Assembly: GCA_016790695.1 (NCBI GenBank)
Contig: JAEUOS010000067.1
Span: 1-61,747 of the forward strand
Length of the DNA: 61,747 bases
Source: Burkholderiales bacterium
GTDB taxonomy: Bacteria; Pseudomonadota; Gammaproteobacteria; Burkholderiales; JAEUOS01
Direction: 5' to 3'
Made by a program: the position numbers and the translations under genes. Positions 54,752 through 61,747 of this stretch are shown in pieces; the stretch's first letter is position 1, and each line of letters starts with the position of its first letter. Under the pieces are notes generated by a model. That model did no database searches. It was not told the origin of the DNA and saw only the letters and a list, made by a program, of their open reading frames with translations.

Positions 54752-57037
54752 CTACCCCACCCACTCGCGCGCGATGATCTCGCGCTGGATCTCCGAGGTG
54801 CCGCCGAAGATCGTGTAGGCGCGGGCGTTCAGGTACGCCGCCACCACCGGCCGCGCAACGTCGTCGAGCACCCCGCCCTGCGCATGCAGGTAGAGCGGAC
54901 GCTCCGGCTCGAAGGCCAGCACGTCGGGGCCGAGCAGGCGCAATCCGAGCCGGGTGATCGACTGGTGGATCTCGCTCCAGCGCAGCTTCAGGAGCGAGGA
55001 GACCGAGCCGGGGTTCTGGCCGACCGCCAGGGTCGACATCACCGAGAGTTCGGTCGCCTCCAGCGCGCGAATGTCGACTTCGACCGCCGCGAACGCGAGG
55101 GCGTCGTCGGCGGTGAGCACACGCGGCGTGCCGCCATCGCCGCCGTCGACCAGACGGCGCACGCGGTCCAGCGCGGTGTAGAGGCGCCCGGAGGTGATCG
55201 CGCCGCCGCGTTCGAACTCCAACAGGTACTTGGCGATGGTCCAGCCCTGGCCTTCCTCGCCGAGGCGGCACGACACCGGCACGCGGACGTCGTCGAAGAA
55301 CACCTGGTTGACCTCGTGGTCGCCGGAGGCGCTCTTGATGGGCCGCACGGTGATTCCGGGCGTCTTCATGTCGATCAGCAGAAAGCTGATGCCTTCGTGC
55401 TTCTTGACCGTGGCGTCGCCGGTACGCACGAGGGCGAACATGCGGTTCGCGTGGTGCGCGTGCGTGGTCCAGATCTTCGAACCGTTGATCACGTAGTGGT
55501 CGCCGTCACGCACCGCGCGCGTGGCGAGCGACGCCAGGTCGGAGCCGGAGCCCGGCTCGGAGTACCCCTGGCACCAGTAGTCGTCCCCCGAGAGCAGCCG
55601 CGGCAGGTAGTGCGCCTTCTGCTCCGGCGTGCCGAAGCGCATGATCACCGGGCCCGCCATGCGCAGGCCCAGGGGAGACAGTGCAGGCGCACCGGCGAGC
55701 GAGGACTCGGTCTCGAAGATCCAGCGCTGCGCGTAACTCCAGCCGGTGCCGCCATACTCGACCGGCCAGGCCGGCGCTACCCAGCCGCGCGCGAACAGCT
55801 TGCGGTGCCAGCGGAGCCCGATGTCGGGATCGGGGAACACCGAGGTGACCAGCCGCGCGGCGCGCACCAGTTCCGGGGTCAACGACTCCTCGAGGAAGGC
55901 GCGCACCTCGGCGCGGAAGGCGGCGAGTTCGGGGAAGCGTCGGGCGGCCGCTTCGGCGAAGCGGTCGCCGGGCAGATCGGCGAGGCGCCGCAGGTGCGTC
56001 TCGGCACTGCCATGGAGCGCATCGAGCGCCAGCATGCGGCGCAGATAGCGGCCGAGGTTGAGCTCGTCGGTGACGCCCATCCCGCCGTGCAGCTGGATCG
56101 CCTCCTCGGCGAGCCTTCGCGCCGCGCCCGCCACCTTGGCGCGCGTTGCCGCCACCAGGGCCGCGCGCGCCAACGCAGATGTCGGCGCCGAAAGCTCGCG
56201 CACGGCCATCGCCGTCAGCGCGCGCGCCTCTTCGAGCGCGATGCGCATGTCGGCCATGCGGTGGCGCAGCACCTGATTGGCGGCGAGCGGCTTGCCGAAC
56301 TGGGTGCGCGTGCGCGTGTATTCGGTGGTGGCGGCAAGCATGGCCTGCATGGCGCCGACGGCCTCGGCGCAGGCGAGCAGCACCGCGGCCGCGCGCACCG
56401 TGTCGACGCGCTCGGGGGAGAGGCCGGCGAGTTCCGCGTCGGCCTCGACACGCGCGTCCCGGAACACGAGTTCCGCCGCCTCGCCGCCGTCGATGGCGGC
56501 GAAGGCGCGCACCGACACGCCGGCGCACTCGCGCGGCACGACGAAATAGCGCGGCGCGCCGGTCTCCTCGCGCGCCTCGACGAGCCACGCCGCCGCGCGC
56601 GCGCCCGACGGCACCGGGCGCTTGGTGCCGGCAAGACGCCAGCCGGTGCCGATGCGCGTCGCCCTGAAGGCGCCCGCACCGGCCGCATCGAAAAAAGCCG
56701 GCACCACCAGCGCGCTGCCGTCGGCGATGCCGCCAAGCCAGCGCGCGCGCGCCGGGCCTTCTCCGGCCGCGATCAGCGCGCCGGCCTCGTGGATCGCGGG
56801 AATCAACGGGTCGGGCAGCGCCGCCGGTCCGAGGCATTCGACAAGAGCCGCTGCTTCCACCAGCCCCAGCGCGGGCGCTTCGCCATCCGCACCGGGCAGG
56901 GTCATGCCCAGCCAGCCGAACGCCGCCATCTCGCTCCAGCGCGACGCGGGGTCGCCGGGCGCGGCCGCGCGCTCCGCGGCCCAGCGCGATGCGGCCTCGC
57001 GCAGCAGGGCTTCTTCTTCCGAGGGCTGAAAGTTCAT
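54752..57037 (-). CDS. Fused two-module acyl-CoA dehydrogenase
   Basis: The 761-residue protein is about twice the normal length. Module 1 (about 1-380) has TEYTRTRTQFGKPLA, EEAIQLHGGMGVTDELNLG and other C-domain features of an acyl-CoA dehydrogenase. Module 2 (about 385-761) has WPVEYGGTGWS, CQGYSEPGSGSDLASL, INGSKIWTTHAH and YTIFGGTSEIQREIIA. The two modules resemble partner subunits of heteromeric PimC/PimD- or steroid-type enzymes joined in one chain. It diverges from the dehydrogenase gene over a 94-bp spacer. Confidence 0.9.
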   Translation of the reverse strand: MNFQPSEEEALLREAASRWAAERAAAPGDPASRWSEMAAFGWLGMTLPGADGEAPALGLVEAAALVECLGPAALPDPLIPAIHEAGALIAAGEGPARARWLGGIADGSALVVPAFFDAAGAGAFRATRIGTGWRLAGTKRPVPSGARAAAWLVEAREETGAPRYFVVPRECAGVSVRAFAAIDGGEAAELVFRDARVEADAELAGLSPERVDTVRAAAVLLACAEAVGAMQAMLAATTEYTRTRTQFGKPLAANQVLRHRMADMRIALEEARALTAMAVRELSAPTSALARAALVAATRAKVAGAARRLAEEAIQLHGGMGVTDELNLGRYLRRMLALDALHGSAETHLRRLADLPGDRFAEAAARRFPELAAFRAEVRAFLEESLTPELVRAARLVTSVFPDPDIGLRWHRKLFARGWVAPAWPVEYGGTGWSYAQRWIFETESSLAGAPALSPLGLRMAGPVIMRFGTPEQKAHYLPRLLSGDDYWCQGYSEPGSGSDLASLATRAVRDGDHYVINGSKIWTTHAHHANRMFALVRTGDATVKKHEGISFLLIDMKTPGITVRPIKSASGDHEVNQVFFDDVRVPVSCRLGEEGQGWTIAKYLLEFERGGAITSGRLYTALDRVRRLVDGGDGGTPRVLTADDALAFAAVEVDIRALEATELSVMSTLAVGQNPGSVSSLLKLRWSEIHQSITRLGLRLLGPDVLAFEPERPLYLHAQGGVLDDVARPVVAAYLNARAYTIFGGTSEIQREIIAREWVG

Positions 57038-57086
57038 GGCAAATCTCCGGTTGTCGAATCTGCCGCGCAGGTTGCGGCGGCGCGAT

Positions 57087-57092
57087 GATAAT
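57087..57092 (+). promoter_or_regulatory. Candidate -10 element for the alcohol dehydrogenase gene
   Basis: GATAAT lies 39 bp before the preferred TTG start in the divergent spacer. No -35 hexamer is visible at the proper distance. Confidence 0.35.
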
Positions 57093-57122
57093 GCACCGAC
57101 CGACCCGGCCGGTTACGACGAC

Positions 57123-57128
57123 GGAGGA
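57123..57128 (+). promoter_or_regulatory. Ribosome binding site that decides a TTG start
   Basis: GGAGGA ends three bases before TTG (57132) and twelve before the next ATG (57141). The TTG gives MKAMVVQQWG, the common N-terminus of this family, so it is preferred. Confidence 0.55.
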
Positions 57129-57131
57129 CTC

Positions 57132-58157
57132 TTGAAAGCCATGGTGGTGCAACAGTGGGGCGAGCGATCCCGCCTCGAGGAGCGTGCCGCGCCGCAACCG
57201 GGACCCGGGGAGGCGGTGCTCGGCGTGCGCGCGGCCGGCGTCGGCCTCACGCTCCTCAACATGCGCAGCGGCGCCTTCGGCGGCAGCGCGCCGCGCATCA
57301 TGGGCCACGAGCTCGCCGGCGACATCGTCGCGCTCGGCAGTGGCGTCACCCATCTGCGCGTCGGGCAGCGCTGCGCGGTCTACTTCTACCTCACCTGCGG
57401 TCGCTGCCGGTTCTGTCGGGGCGGCCGCGAAACCCTGTGCGAGGCCTTCGGCGGCTACGTCGGCGTGCACCGCGACGGCGGCTTCGCCGAGCAGGTCTGC
57501 CTGCCGGCGGAGAACTTCCTGCCGATCCCCGACGGCCTCGGCTACGAGGCGGCGGCGATTGCCGCCGACGCGGTCAACACCAACTGGCACTGCATGCGCG
57601 AGCGCGCGCGCATCGCCGCGCACGACACCGTCCTCCTGATCGGCGCCGGCGGCGGGGTCGGCATCCACGGCGTGCAGGTCGCCAGGCTGTTCGGCGCGCG
57701 CGTGATCGCAGCCGATGTCACGCAGGAGAAGCTGGCCCTGGCCCAGCAGTGGGGCGCCGACGCGACCATCCTGGTGCGCGACGGCGCCGACCTGGTCGGC
57801 GAAACCCTGCGCCTGACCGCCGGCCGCGGCGTCGCTGCCGCCGTCGACTACGTCGGCAGCGGCGCGACCTTCCAGTGGGCGATCGACGCGCTTGCCACCG
57901 CGGGCCGCGCGGTGATCGTCGGCGTCGGCCAGGGCCGGGCCAGCGTCGATCCGCGCACGCTGCTCCAGACCGAGCGCATCGTCACCGGCTCGCGCCATTC
58001 GACGCGCGCCGAGTTCGTCGAGACCATGGAGATCATGGCGCGCGGACTGGTCAAGCCGGTGGTCGGCATGCGCGTGCCGTTCACCGAGGTCGAATCGGTG
58101 TTCGACGCGATCACGGCGCGCACGCTGCCGGGACGCGGGGCGCTGACCTACGACTGA
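57132..58157 (+). CDS. Zinc-type MDR alcohol dehydrogenase family protein
   Basis: The 341-residue protein has a structural zinc lobe with four cysteines in LTCGRCRFCRGGRETLC (near residue 100) and IMGHELAG with the His/Glu of the catalytic site. The nucleotide site is LIGAGGGVGIHGVQVA. The usual catalytic Cys around residue 40 is missing: VRAAGVGLTLLNM replaces the ICGTD-like segment. It may therefore work without catalytic zinc, as an enone or quinone reductase or a hydratase-like MDR enzyme. It leads a plus-strand run with LeuCD-type genes. Confidence 0.85.
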   Translation: MKAMVVQQWGERSRLEERAAPQPGPGEAVLGVRAAGVGLTLLNMRSGAFGGSAPRIMGHELAGDIVALGSGVTHLRVGQRCAVYFYLTCGRCRFCRGGRETLCEAFGGYVGVHRDGGFAEQVCLPAENFLPIPDGLGYEAAAIAADAVNTNWHCMRERARIAAHDTVLLIGAGGGVGIHGVQVARLFGARVIAADVTQEKLALAQQWGADATILVRDGADLVGETLRLTAGRGVAAAVDYVGSGATFQWAIDALATAGRAVIVGVGQGRASVDPRTLLQTERIVTGSRHSTRAEFVETMEIMARGLVKPVVGMRVPFTEVESVFDAITARTLPGRGALTYD

Positions 58158-58228
58158 GCCGGCGGCGTCCGGCGACACCGTCCGCGCCGCAACCGGCGCG
58201 CGATGCTGCCGTGTAACATGGCATGCGA

Positions 58229-58264
58229 TGCGCGATGCCGGCGGCGCAGTGCGCGATGCCGGCG
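58229..58264 (+). repeat. 15-bp direct repeat upstream of the LeuC-type gene
   Basis: TGCGCGATGCCGGCG occurs at 58229-58243 and again 21 bp later at 58250-58264. A diverged third copy follows at 58268. The repeats lie 64 bp before the start of the dehydratase large subunit. Confidence 0.7.
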
Positions 58265-58327
58265 CAATGCGCGCGCCGGCGCGGGCGCTGCCTGCTTCAC
58301 GCCGGCGATCGGATCGACGGAGAGTTC

Positions 58328-59734
58328 ATGACCGCAGCGAGGACCCTGTTCGACAAGATCTGGGATGCCCACGTCATCACTTCGCGCGAGGGCGGCGAGA
58401 GCCTGGTCTACGTCGACCGCAACCTGGTGCACGAAGGGCCGTTCTATGCGTTCGACGCGCTGTCGAGCGAAGGCCGGAGCGTGCACCGGCCGCGCCAGAC
58501 CCTGGCGTTCTCCGACCACTATGTGCCGACGGCGGGCCGGGACCGGGGCAGCGCCGGCATCGCCGATCCCGAGGCGCGCGTGATGGTCGAGCAGCTGGCG
58601 CGCAACGCGCGCGCCACCGGGATCGTGCACTACGGCATGGACCATCCGGCGCAGGGCATCATGCACGTGGTCGGGCCGGAGCTGGGCCTGTGCCAGCCGG
58701 GCATGATCGTCAGCGGCGCCGATTCGCATACCTCGACCCACGGCGCCTTCGGCATCTTCGGCTTCGGCGTCGGCGCATCGCAGGTCAAGCACATCCTCGC
58801 GACCCAGACGGTGTGGGTGTCCAAGCCGCGCCGCATGCGCGTCACGGTCGCGGGCACGCCGGGGCCGCTGGTTTCCGCCAAGGACATCATCCTGGCCGTG
58901 ATCGCAGAGATCGGCATCGAGGGCGGCAACGGCCATGTCATCGAGTACGCCGGCACAGCCATCGAGGCGCTCTCGATGGAAGGGCGCATGACGGTGTGCA
59001 ACATGTCGATCGAGGCCGGGGCGCGCTCCGGACTGATCGCGCCCGACCGCAAGACCTGGGACTACCTGGCGGCCTGCCCGCACGCGCCCAAGGGCGCCGA
59101 TTGGGATGCGGCGCTGGCATTCTGGCGCACGCTGCCTGGCGACGCCGGCGCGCGCTTCGACCGCGACGTGCAGATCGACGGCGCGCGCATCGAGCCGATG
59201 GTGACCTGGGGCACCAATCAGGACGAGGCGGTCGGCATCGGCGGCGTGGTGCCGGATCCGCGCGCGTTCGCGGACGCGGCGCGGCGCGAGCGTGCCGCGC
59301 GCGCGCTCGAGTACATGGACCTGGCCCCGGGGACGGCGCTGCGCGACGTCGCGATCGATCGCGTGTTCATCGGCTCGTGCACCAACGCGCGCCTGGAGGA
59401 CCTGCGCATCGCCGCCTCCCTGGCGCAAGGGCGCCGCGCACGCGTGCCGACGCTGGTCGTGCCGGGGTCGCGCACCGTCAAGCGCGCCGCCGAGGCCGAA
59501 GGCCTGCACGAGGTGTTCCTCGCCGCCGGCTTCGAGTGGCGCGACGCCGGATGCTCGATGTGCACCGGGTCCAACGGCGACCGCGTGCCCGCGGGCGAGC
59601 GCTGCGCCTCGACCTCGAACCGCAACTTTGAGGGGCGCCAGGGACGCGGCTCGCGCACCCACCTGGTGAGCCCGGCTGCGGCGGTCGCTGCTGCCGTCAC
59701 CGGACGGCTGGCCGACCCGAGGGCGCTCGCATGA
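58328..59734 (+). CDS. leuC: 3-Isopropylmalate dehydratase large subunit family protein (LeuC-type)
   Basis: The 468-residue aconitase-superfamily subunit has cysteines for the iron-sulfur cluster at 351 (GSCTNAR), 409 and 412 (CSMC). SGADSHTSTHGAFG and CASTSNRNFEGRQGRG are also present. The overall match to LeuC is strong, but CSMCTGSNGD replaces the usual CSMCLAMNND beside the cluster. Together with the catabolic neighbourhood, this could mean a different hydroxyacid substrate such as a methylmalate. The ATG at 58328 is preceded by GGAGAG. The small subunit overlaps its stop. Confidence 0.88.
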   Translation: MTAARTLFDKIWDAHVITSREGGESLVYVDRNLVHEGPFYAFDALSSEGRSVHRPRQTLAFSDHYVPTAGRDRGSAGIADPEARVMVEQLARNARATGIVHYGMDHPAQGIMHVVGPELGLCQPGMIVSGADSHTSTHGAFGIFGFGVGASQVKHILATQTVWVSKPRRMRVTVAGTPGPLVSAKDIILAVIAEIGIEGGNGHVIEYAGTAIEALSMEGRMTVCNMSIEAGARSGLIAPDRKTWDYLAACPHAPKGADWDAALAFWRTLPGDAGARFDRDVQIDGARIEPMVTWGTNQDEAVGIGGVVPDPRAFADAARRERAARALEYMDLAPGTALRDVAIDRVFIGSCTNARLEDLRIAASLAQGRRARVPTLVVPGSRTVKRAAEAEGLHEVFLAAGFEWRDAGCSMCTGSNGDRVPAGERCASTSNRNFEGRQGRGSRTHLVSPAAAVAAAVTGRLADPRALA

Positions 59735-60402
59735 GCACCGGCATGCAGGCGTTCACGCCCCTGGACGCGGTCGCCGCGCCGCTGTTCGAGCCGAACATCG
59801 ACACCGACAAGCTGATTCCGCACAAGTTCCTGCGCAAGCCGCTGGCGGCGGGCTACCGCAACTTCCTGTTCCACGACCAGCGCTTCGCCGAGGACGGCAG
59901 CGTGCGGCCCGACTTCGTGCTCAATCGCGCGCCGTTCGACCGCGCGCGCGTGCTGGTCGCCGGCCGCAACTTCGGCTGCGGCTCCACCCGCGAAGGCGCG
60001 ATCTACGCGCTGCAGGACTTCGGCATACGCTGCGTGGTCGCGCCCAGCTTCGGCGACATCTTCTACGCCAACTGCCTGCAGAACGGCCTGCTGCCGGTCG
60101 TGCTCGGGGAAGCCACCGTGGCCGCGCTGGCCGCGCACCTGGAGGCGCACCCCGGCGCGCACGTGGCAGTCGACCTCGCGGCGCAGACGCTCGCACTGCC
60201 GCAGGGCGGAACCGTGCGGTTCGACATCGATGCGGTGCGCAAGGAACAGCTCCTCAAGGGGCTGGACGACATCGGCATGACGCAGCAGCATGCGCAGGCC
60301 ATCGCGCGTTTCGAGACCGCGTACCGGGCGCGACATCCCTGGCTGTTTCGCGACCTGCCGGGCCTGCCGCGTCACGCACCACGTGCAGGAGAAGGGAGTT
60401 GA
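59731..60402 (+). CDS. leuD: 3-Isopropylmalate dehydratase small subunit family protein (LeuD-type)
   Basis: The 223-residue swivel-domain subunit has NIDTDKLIPHKFL near residue 22, the substrate-loop region GRNFGCGSTREGAIYAL near 80 and FYANCLQNGLLPV. It forms the active dehydratase with the large subunit. The start ATG overlaps the large-subunit stop (ATGA, 59731-59734). The C-terminal 25 residues are basic. It is followed directly by a Bug gene, unlike biosynthetic leuCDB operons, where leuB follows. Confidence 0.9.
   Translation: MSTGMQAFTPLDAVAAPLFEPNIDTDKLIPHKFLRKPLAAGYRNFLFHDQRFAEDGSVRPDFVLNRAPFDRARVLVAGRNFGCGSTREGAIYALQDFGIRCVVAPSFGDIFYANCLQNGLLPVVLGEATVAALAAHLEAHPGAHVAVDLAAQTLALPQGGTVRFDIDAVRKEQLLKGLDDIGMTQQHAQAIARFETAYRARHPWLFRDLPGLPRHAPRAGEGS
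60387..60398 (+). promoter_or_regulatory. Ribosome binding site for Bug copy 4
   Basis: The purine-rich AGGAGAAGGGAG lies inside the end of the LeuD-type gene and ends six bases before ATG 60405. It supports that start rather than the overlapping TTG at 60399. Confidence 0.55.
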
Positions 60403-60404
60403 GC

Positions 60405-61379
60405 ATGTTGCGTTCACACGCGTTGCGGTGCCTGGGCCTGGCCGCACTGGTGCTGCTGCCCGCGGCAGCAGCGGCGCAGGACTATCCGAATCGCCCGATC
60501 CGCCTGGTGGTGCCGGCGCCGGCGGGCGGCGCGCCCGACGCGATCGCGCGCCTGGTGGGCCAGCGCCTCGGCGAACGCCTGGGCCGGCAGGTGGTGGTCG
60601 ACAACCGCGGCGGCGGCAACGGCGTGATCGGTTCGGAACTGGTGGCGCGCGCGCCGGCCGACGGCTACACGCTCGTGCTGGGTTACGCGGGCCCCTTCGG
60701 CATCAACCCGGGCATGTATGCGCAACTGCCGTATGACCCCGTGAAGGACTTCGCGCCCATCACCATGCTGGCCACCAGCCAGAACATCCTGGTCGTGCAC
60801 CCGTCGTTCGCCGCGCGCTCGGTCAAGGATCTGATCGCCATGGCGCAGGCGAAACCGGGCCAGATCAACTACGCCTCAGGCGGCACCGGGCAGTCGTCGC
60901 ACCTGTCGATGGAATTGCTGATGCAGATGGCCGGCATCCGCATGACCCACATCCCTTACAAGGGCGCCGGTCCGGCGCTGGCGGACACGGTGGGCGGCCA
61001 GGTGCCGCTGCATTTCCTCGCGCTGTCGCCGGCGATTCCGCTGATCAAGGCGGGCAAGCTGGTGCCGCTGGCGGTGACCGGAACCCGGCGCGTCCCCTCG
61101 CTTGCCGAGGTGCCGACCGTTGCGGAGGCGGGGCTGCCCGGCTACGAGGTGCTGACCTGGTACGCGGCCTTCGCGCCCGCGGCCACGCCCAGGGACATCC
61201 TGGCGCGCCTGCACGCCGAGACGGTGGCGGTGCTGAAGTCGAGCGAACTGGCCGCGGTGTTCCAGGGCCACGGGCTCGAGCCCGGCGGCGACAGCGCCGA
61301 GGCGCTCGGCCGCTACCTCGAGCGCGAGATCGCCAAGTGGCGCGCGCTGATCAAGGCCGGCGGCATCAAGCCGGAGTAG
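60405..61379 (+). CDS. Tripartite tricarboxylate transporter substrate-binding protein, Bug family (copy 4)
   Basis: The 324-residue exported protein has a leader ending AAAQ near residue 23 and Bug segments YPNRPIRLVVPAPAGG, VDNRGGGNGVIGSE, ADGYTLVLG and HIPYKGAGPALADT. It begins 2 bp after the LeuD-type stop. The direct linkage suggests that the ligand is a hydroxyacid or unsaturated acid handled by the dehydratase. Another Bug gene follows at 29 bp. Confidence 0.9.
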   Translation: MLRSHALRCLGLAALVLLPAAAAAQDYPNRPIRLVVPAPAGGAPDAIARLVGQRLGERLGRQVVVDNRGGGNGVIGSELVARAPADGYTLVLGYAGPFGINPGMYAQLPYDPVKDFAPITMLATSQNILVVHPSFAARSVKDLIAMAQAKPGQINYASGGTGQSSHLSMELLMQMAGIRMTHIPYKGAGPALADTVGGQVPLHFLALSPAIPLIKAGKLVPLAVTGTRRVPSLAEVPTVAEAGLPGYEVLTWYAAFAPAATPRDILARLHAETVAVLKSSELAAVFQGHGLEPGGDSAEALGRYLEREIAKWRALIKAGGIKPE

Positions 61380-61408
61380 CCGGCAACCCGCAAGAAGGAA
61401 CCACCGAC

Positions 61409-61747
61409 ATGATCCAGCATCGGCGCAGTGCGCGCCTCCGCGGCATGGTGTGCCTGGCCGCCGCGACCCTCGCCCTCGTCGCCGCCGATGCGCCCGCCCA
61501 GGTATTTGCGAACCGCCCGGTCCGGATCGTCGTCGCCTCCACCGCCGGCGGTGCGGCCGACATCATCGCGCGCCTGATGGCGCCGGAAATGTCGGCCGCG
61601 CTGGGCCAGCAGGTGATCGTCGAGAACCGCCCCGGCGCCGGCAACATCATCGGCAGCGAGGCCGTCGCCAAGGCCGCACCCGACGGCCACACGCTGCTCA
61701 TGGCGATCAACAACCACGTCATCAACGCCACGGTCTACAAGAACCTC
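61409..61747 (+). CDS. Bug family substrate-binding protein (copy 5), cut by the window end
   Basis: The first 113 residues are visible. A leader ends near residue 31 (APAQ), and FANRPVRIVVASTAGGAADI, VENRPGAGNIIGSE and PDGHTLLMA identify a Bug protein. AAGAAGGAA precedes the ATG. Two tandem Bug genes after one dehydratase pair suggest related ligands or paralogue drift. The rest lies outside the window. Confidence 0.88.
   Translation, partial: MIQHRRSARLRGMVCLAAATLALVAADAPAQVFANRPVRIVVASTAGGAADIIARLMAPEMSAALGQQVIVENRPGAGNIIGSEAVAKAAPDGHTLLMAINNHVINATVYKNL

Overview
This is an ordinary, very G+C-rich chromosomal segment. The gene order argS, SPOR protein, dsbA and the five Bug-type (TctC-like) periplasmic binding proteins point to a betaproteobacterium of the order Burkholderiales; this is inferred from gene content, not from a marker gene. 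I found no rRNA, tRNA, CRISPR array, insertion sequence or phage gene.

Left part (1-8708). The tail of an unidentified gene converges on a CobC-like phosphatase. Then come argS, an FtsN-like SPOR protein, two tandem DsbA-type thioredoxin-fold proteins (the second with a Tat-like leader), an exported SAM-methyltransferase-like protein and a convergent di-heme peroxidase lipoprotein. A 649-bp gene-free stretch precedes a membrane protein that I do not recognise.

Central catabolic part (8693-27412). On the minus strand a six-gene liu-type run (methylcrotonyl-CoA carboxylase beta, enoyl-CoA hydratase, carboxylase alpha, hydroxyacid reductase, DUF1289, metallo-hydrolase) follows a perfect LiuR-like palindrome. 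Next are an EamA exporter, the livHMGF amino-acid ABC transporter with a recognisable promoter, and malonyl-CoA decarboxylase. On the plus strand a lipid/CoA run (DsbA/HCCA-isomerase-like protein, fatty acid desaturase, FadB-like bifunctional protein, Bug protein) ends at fbp and a strong hairpin shared with a divergent Hfq paralogue.

Middle part (27462-44262). This holds the Hfq paralogue, DUF3124, small unknown proteins, an MFS transporter, a MenA-like prenyltransferase, a large PAS histidine kinase coupled to an Rcp1-like response regulator, an MDR oxidoreductase, a complete RND tripartite efflux operon, a GFA protein and an alpha/beta hydrolase.

Right part (44259-61747). This is an accessory catabolic region. 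One operon joins a cupin, a PhyH dioxygenase, CinA and a Bug protein. A serine hydrolase and a GST diverge from a repeat-rich spacer. Around a 39-bp GC palindrome, a fumarylacetoacetate-hydrolase-family enzyme plus cytochrome c diverge from an Asp/Glu-racemase-superfamily enzyme lacking its first catalytic cysteine, a Bug protein and a SnoaL-flavin monooxygenase fusion. A fused double acyl-CoA dehydrogenase diverges from an alcohol dehydrogenase, followed by a LeuCD-type dehydratase pair and two more Bug proteins, the last cut by the window end. Uptake of organic acids (Bug) followed by oxidation, hydration and CoA-dependent breakdown is the plausible common theme, but no substrate can be read from the sequence.
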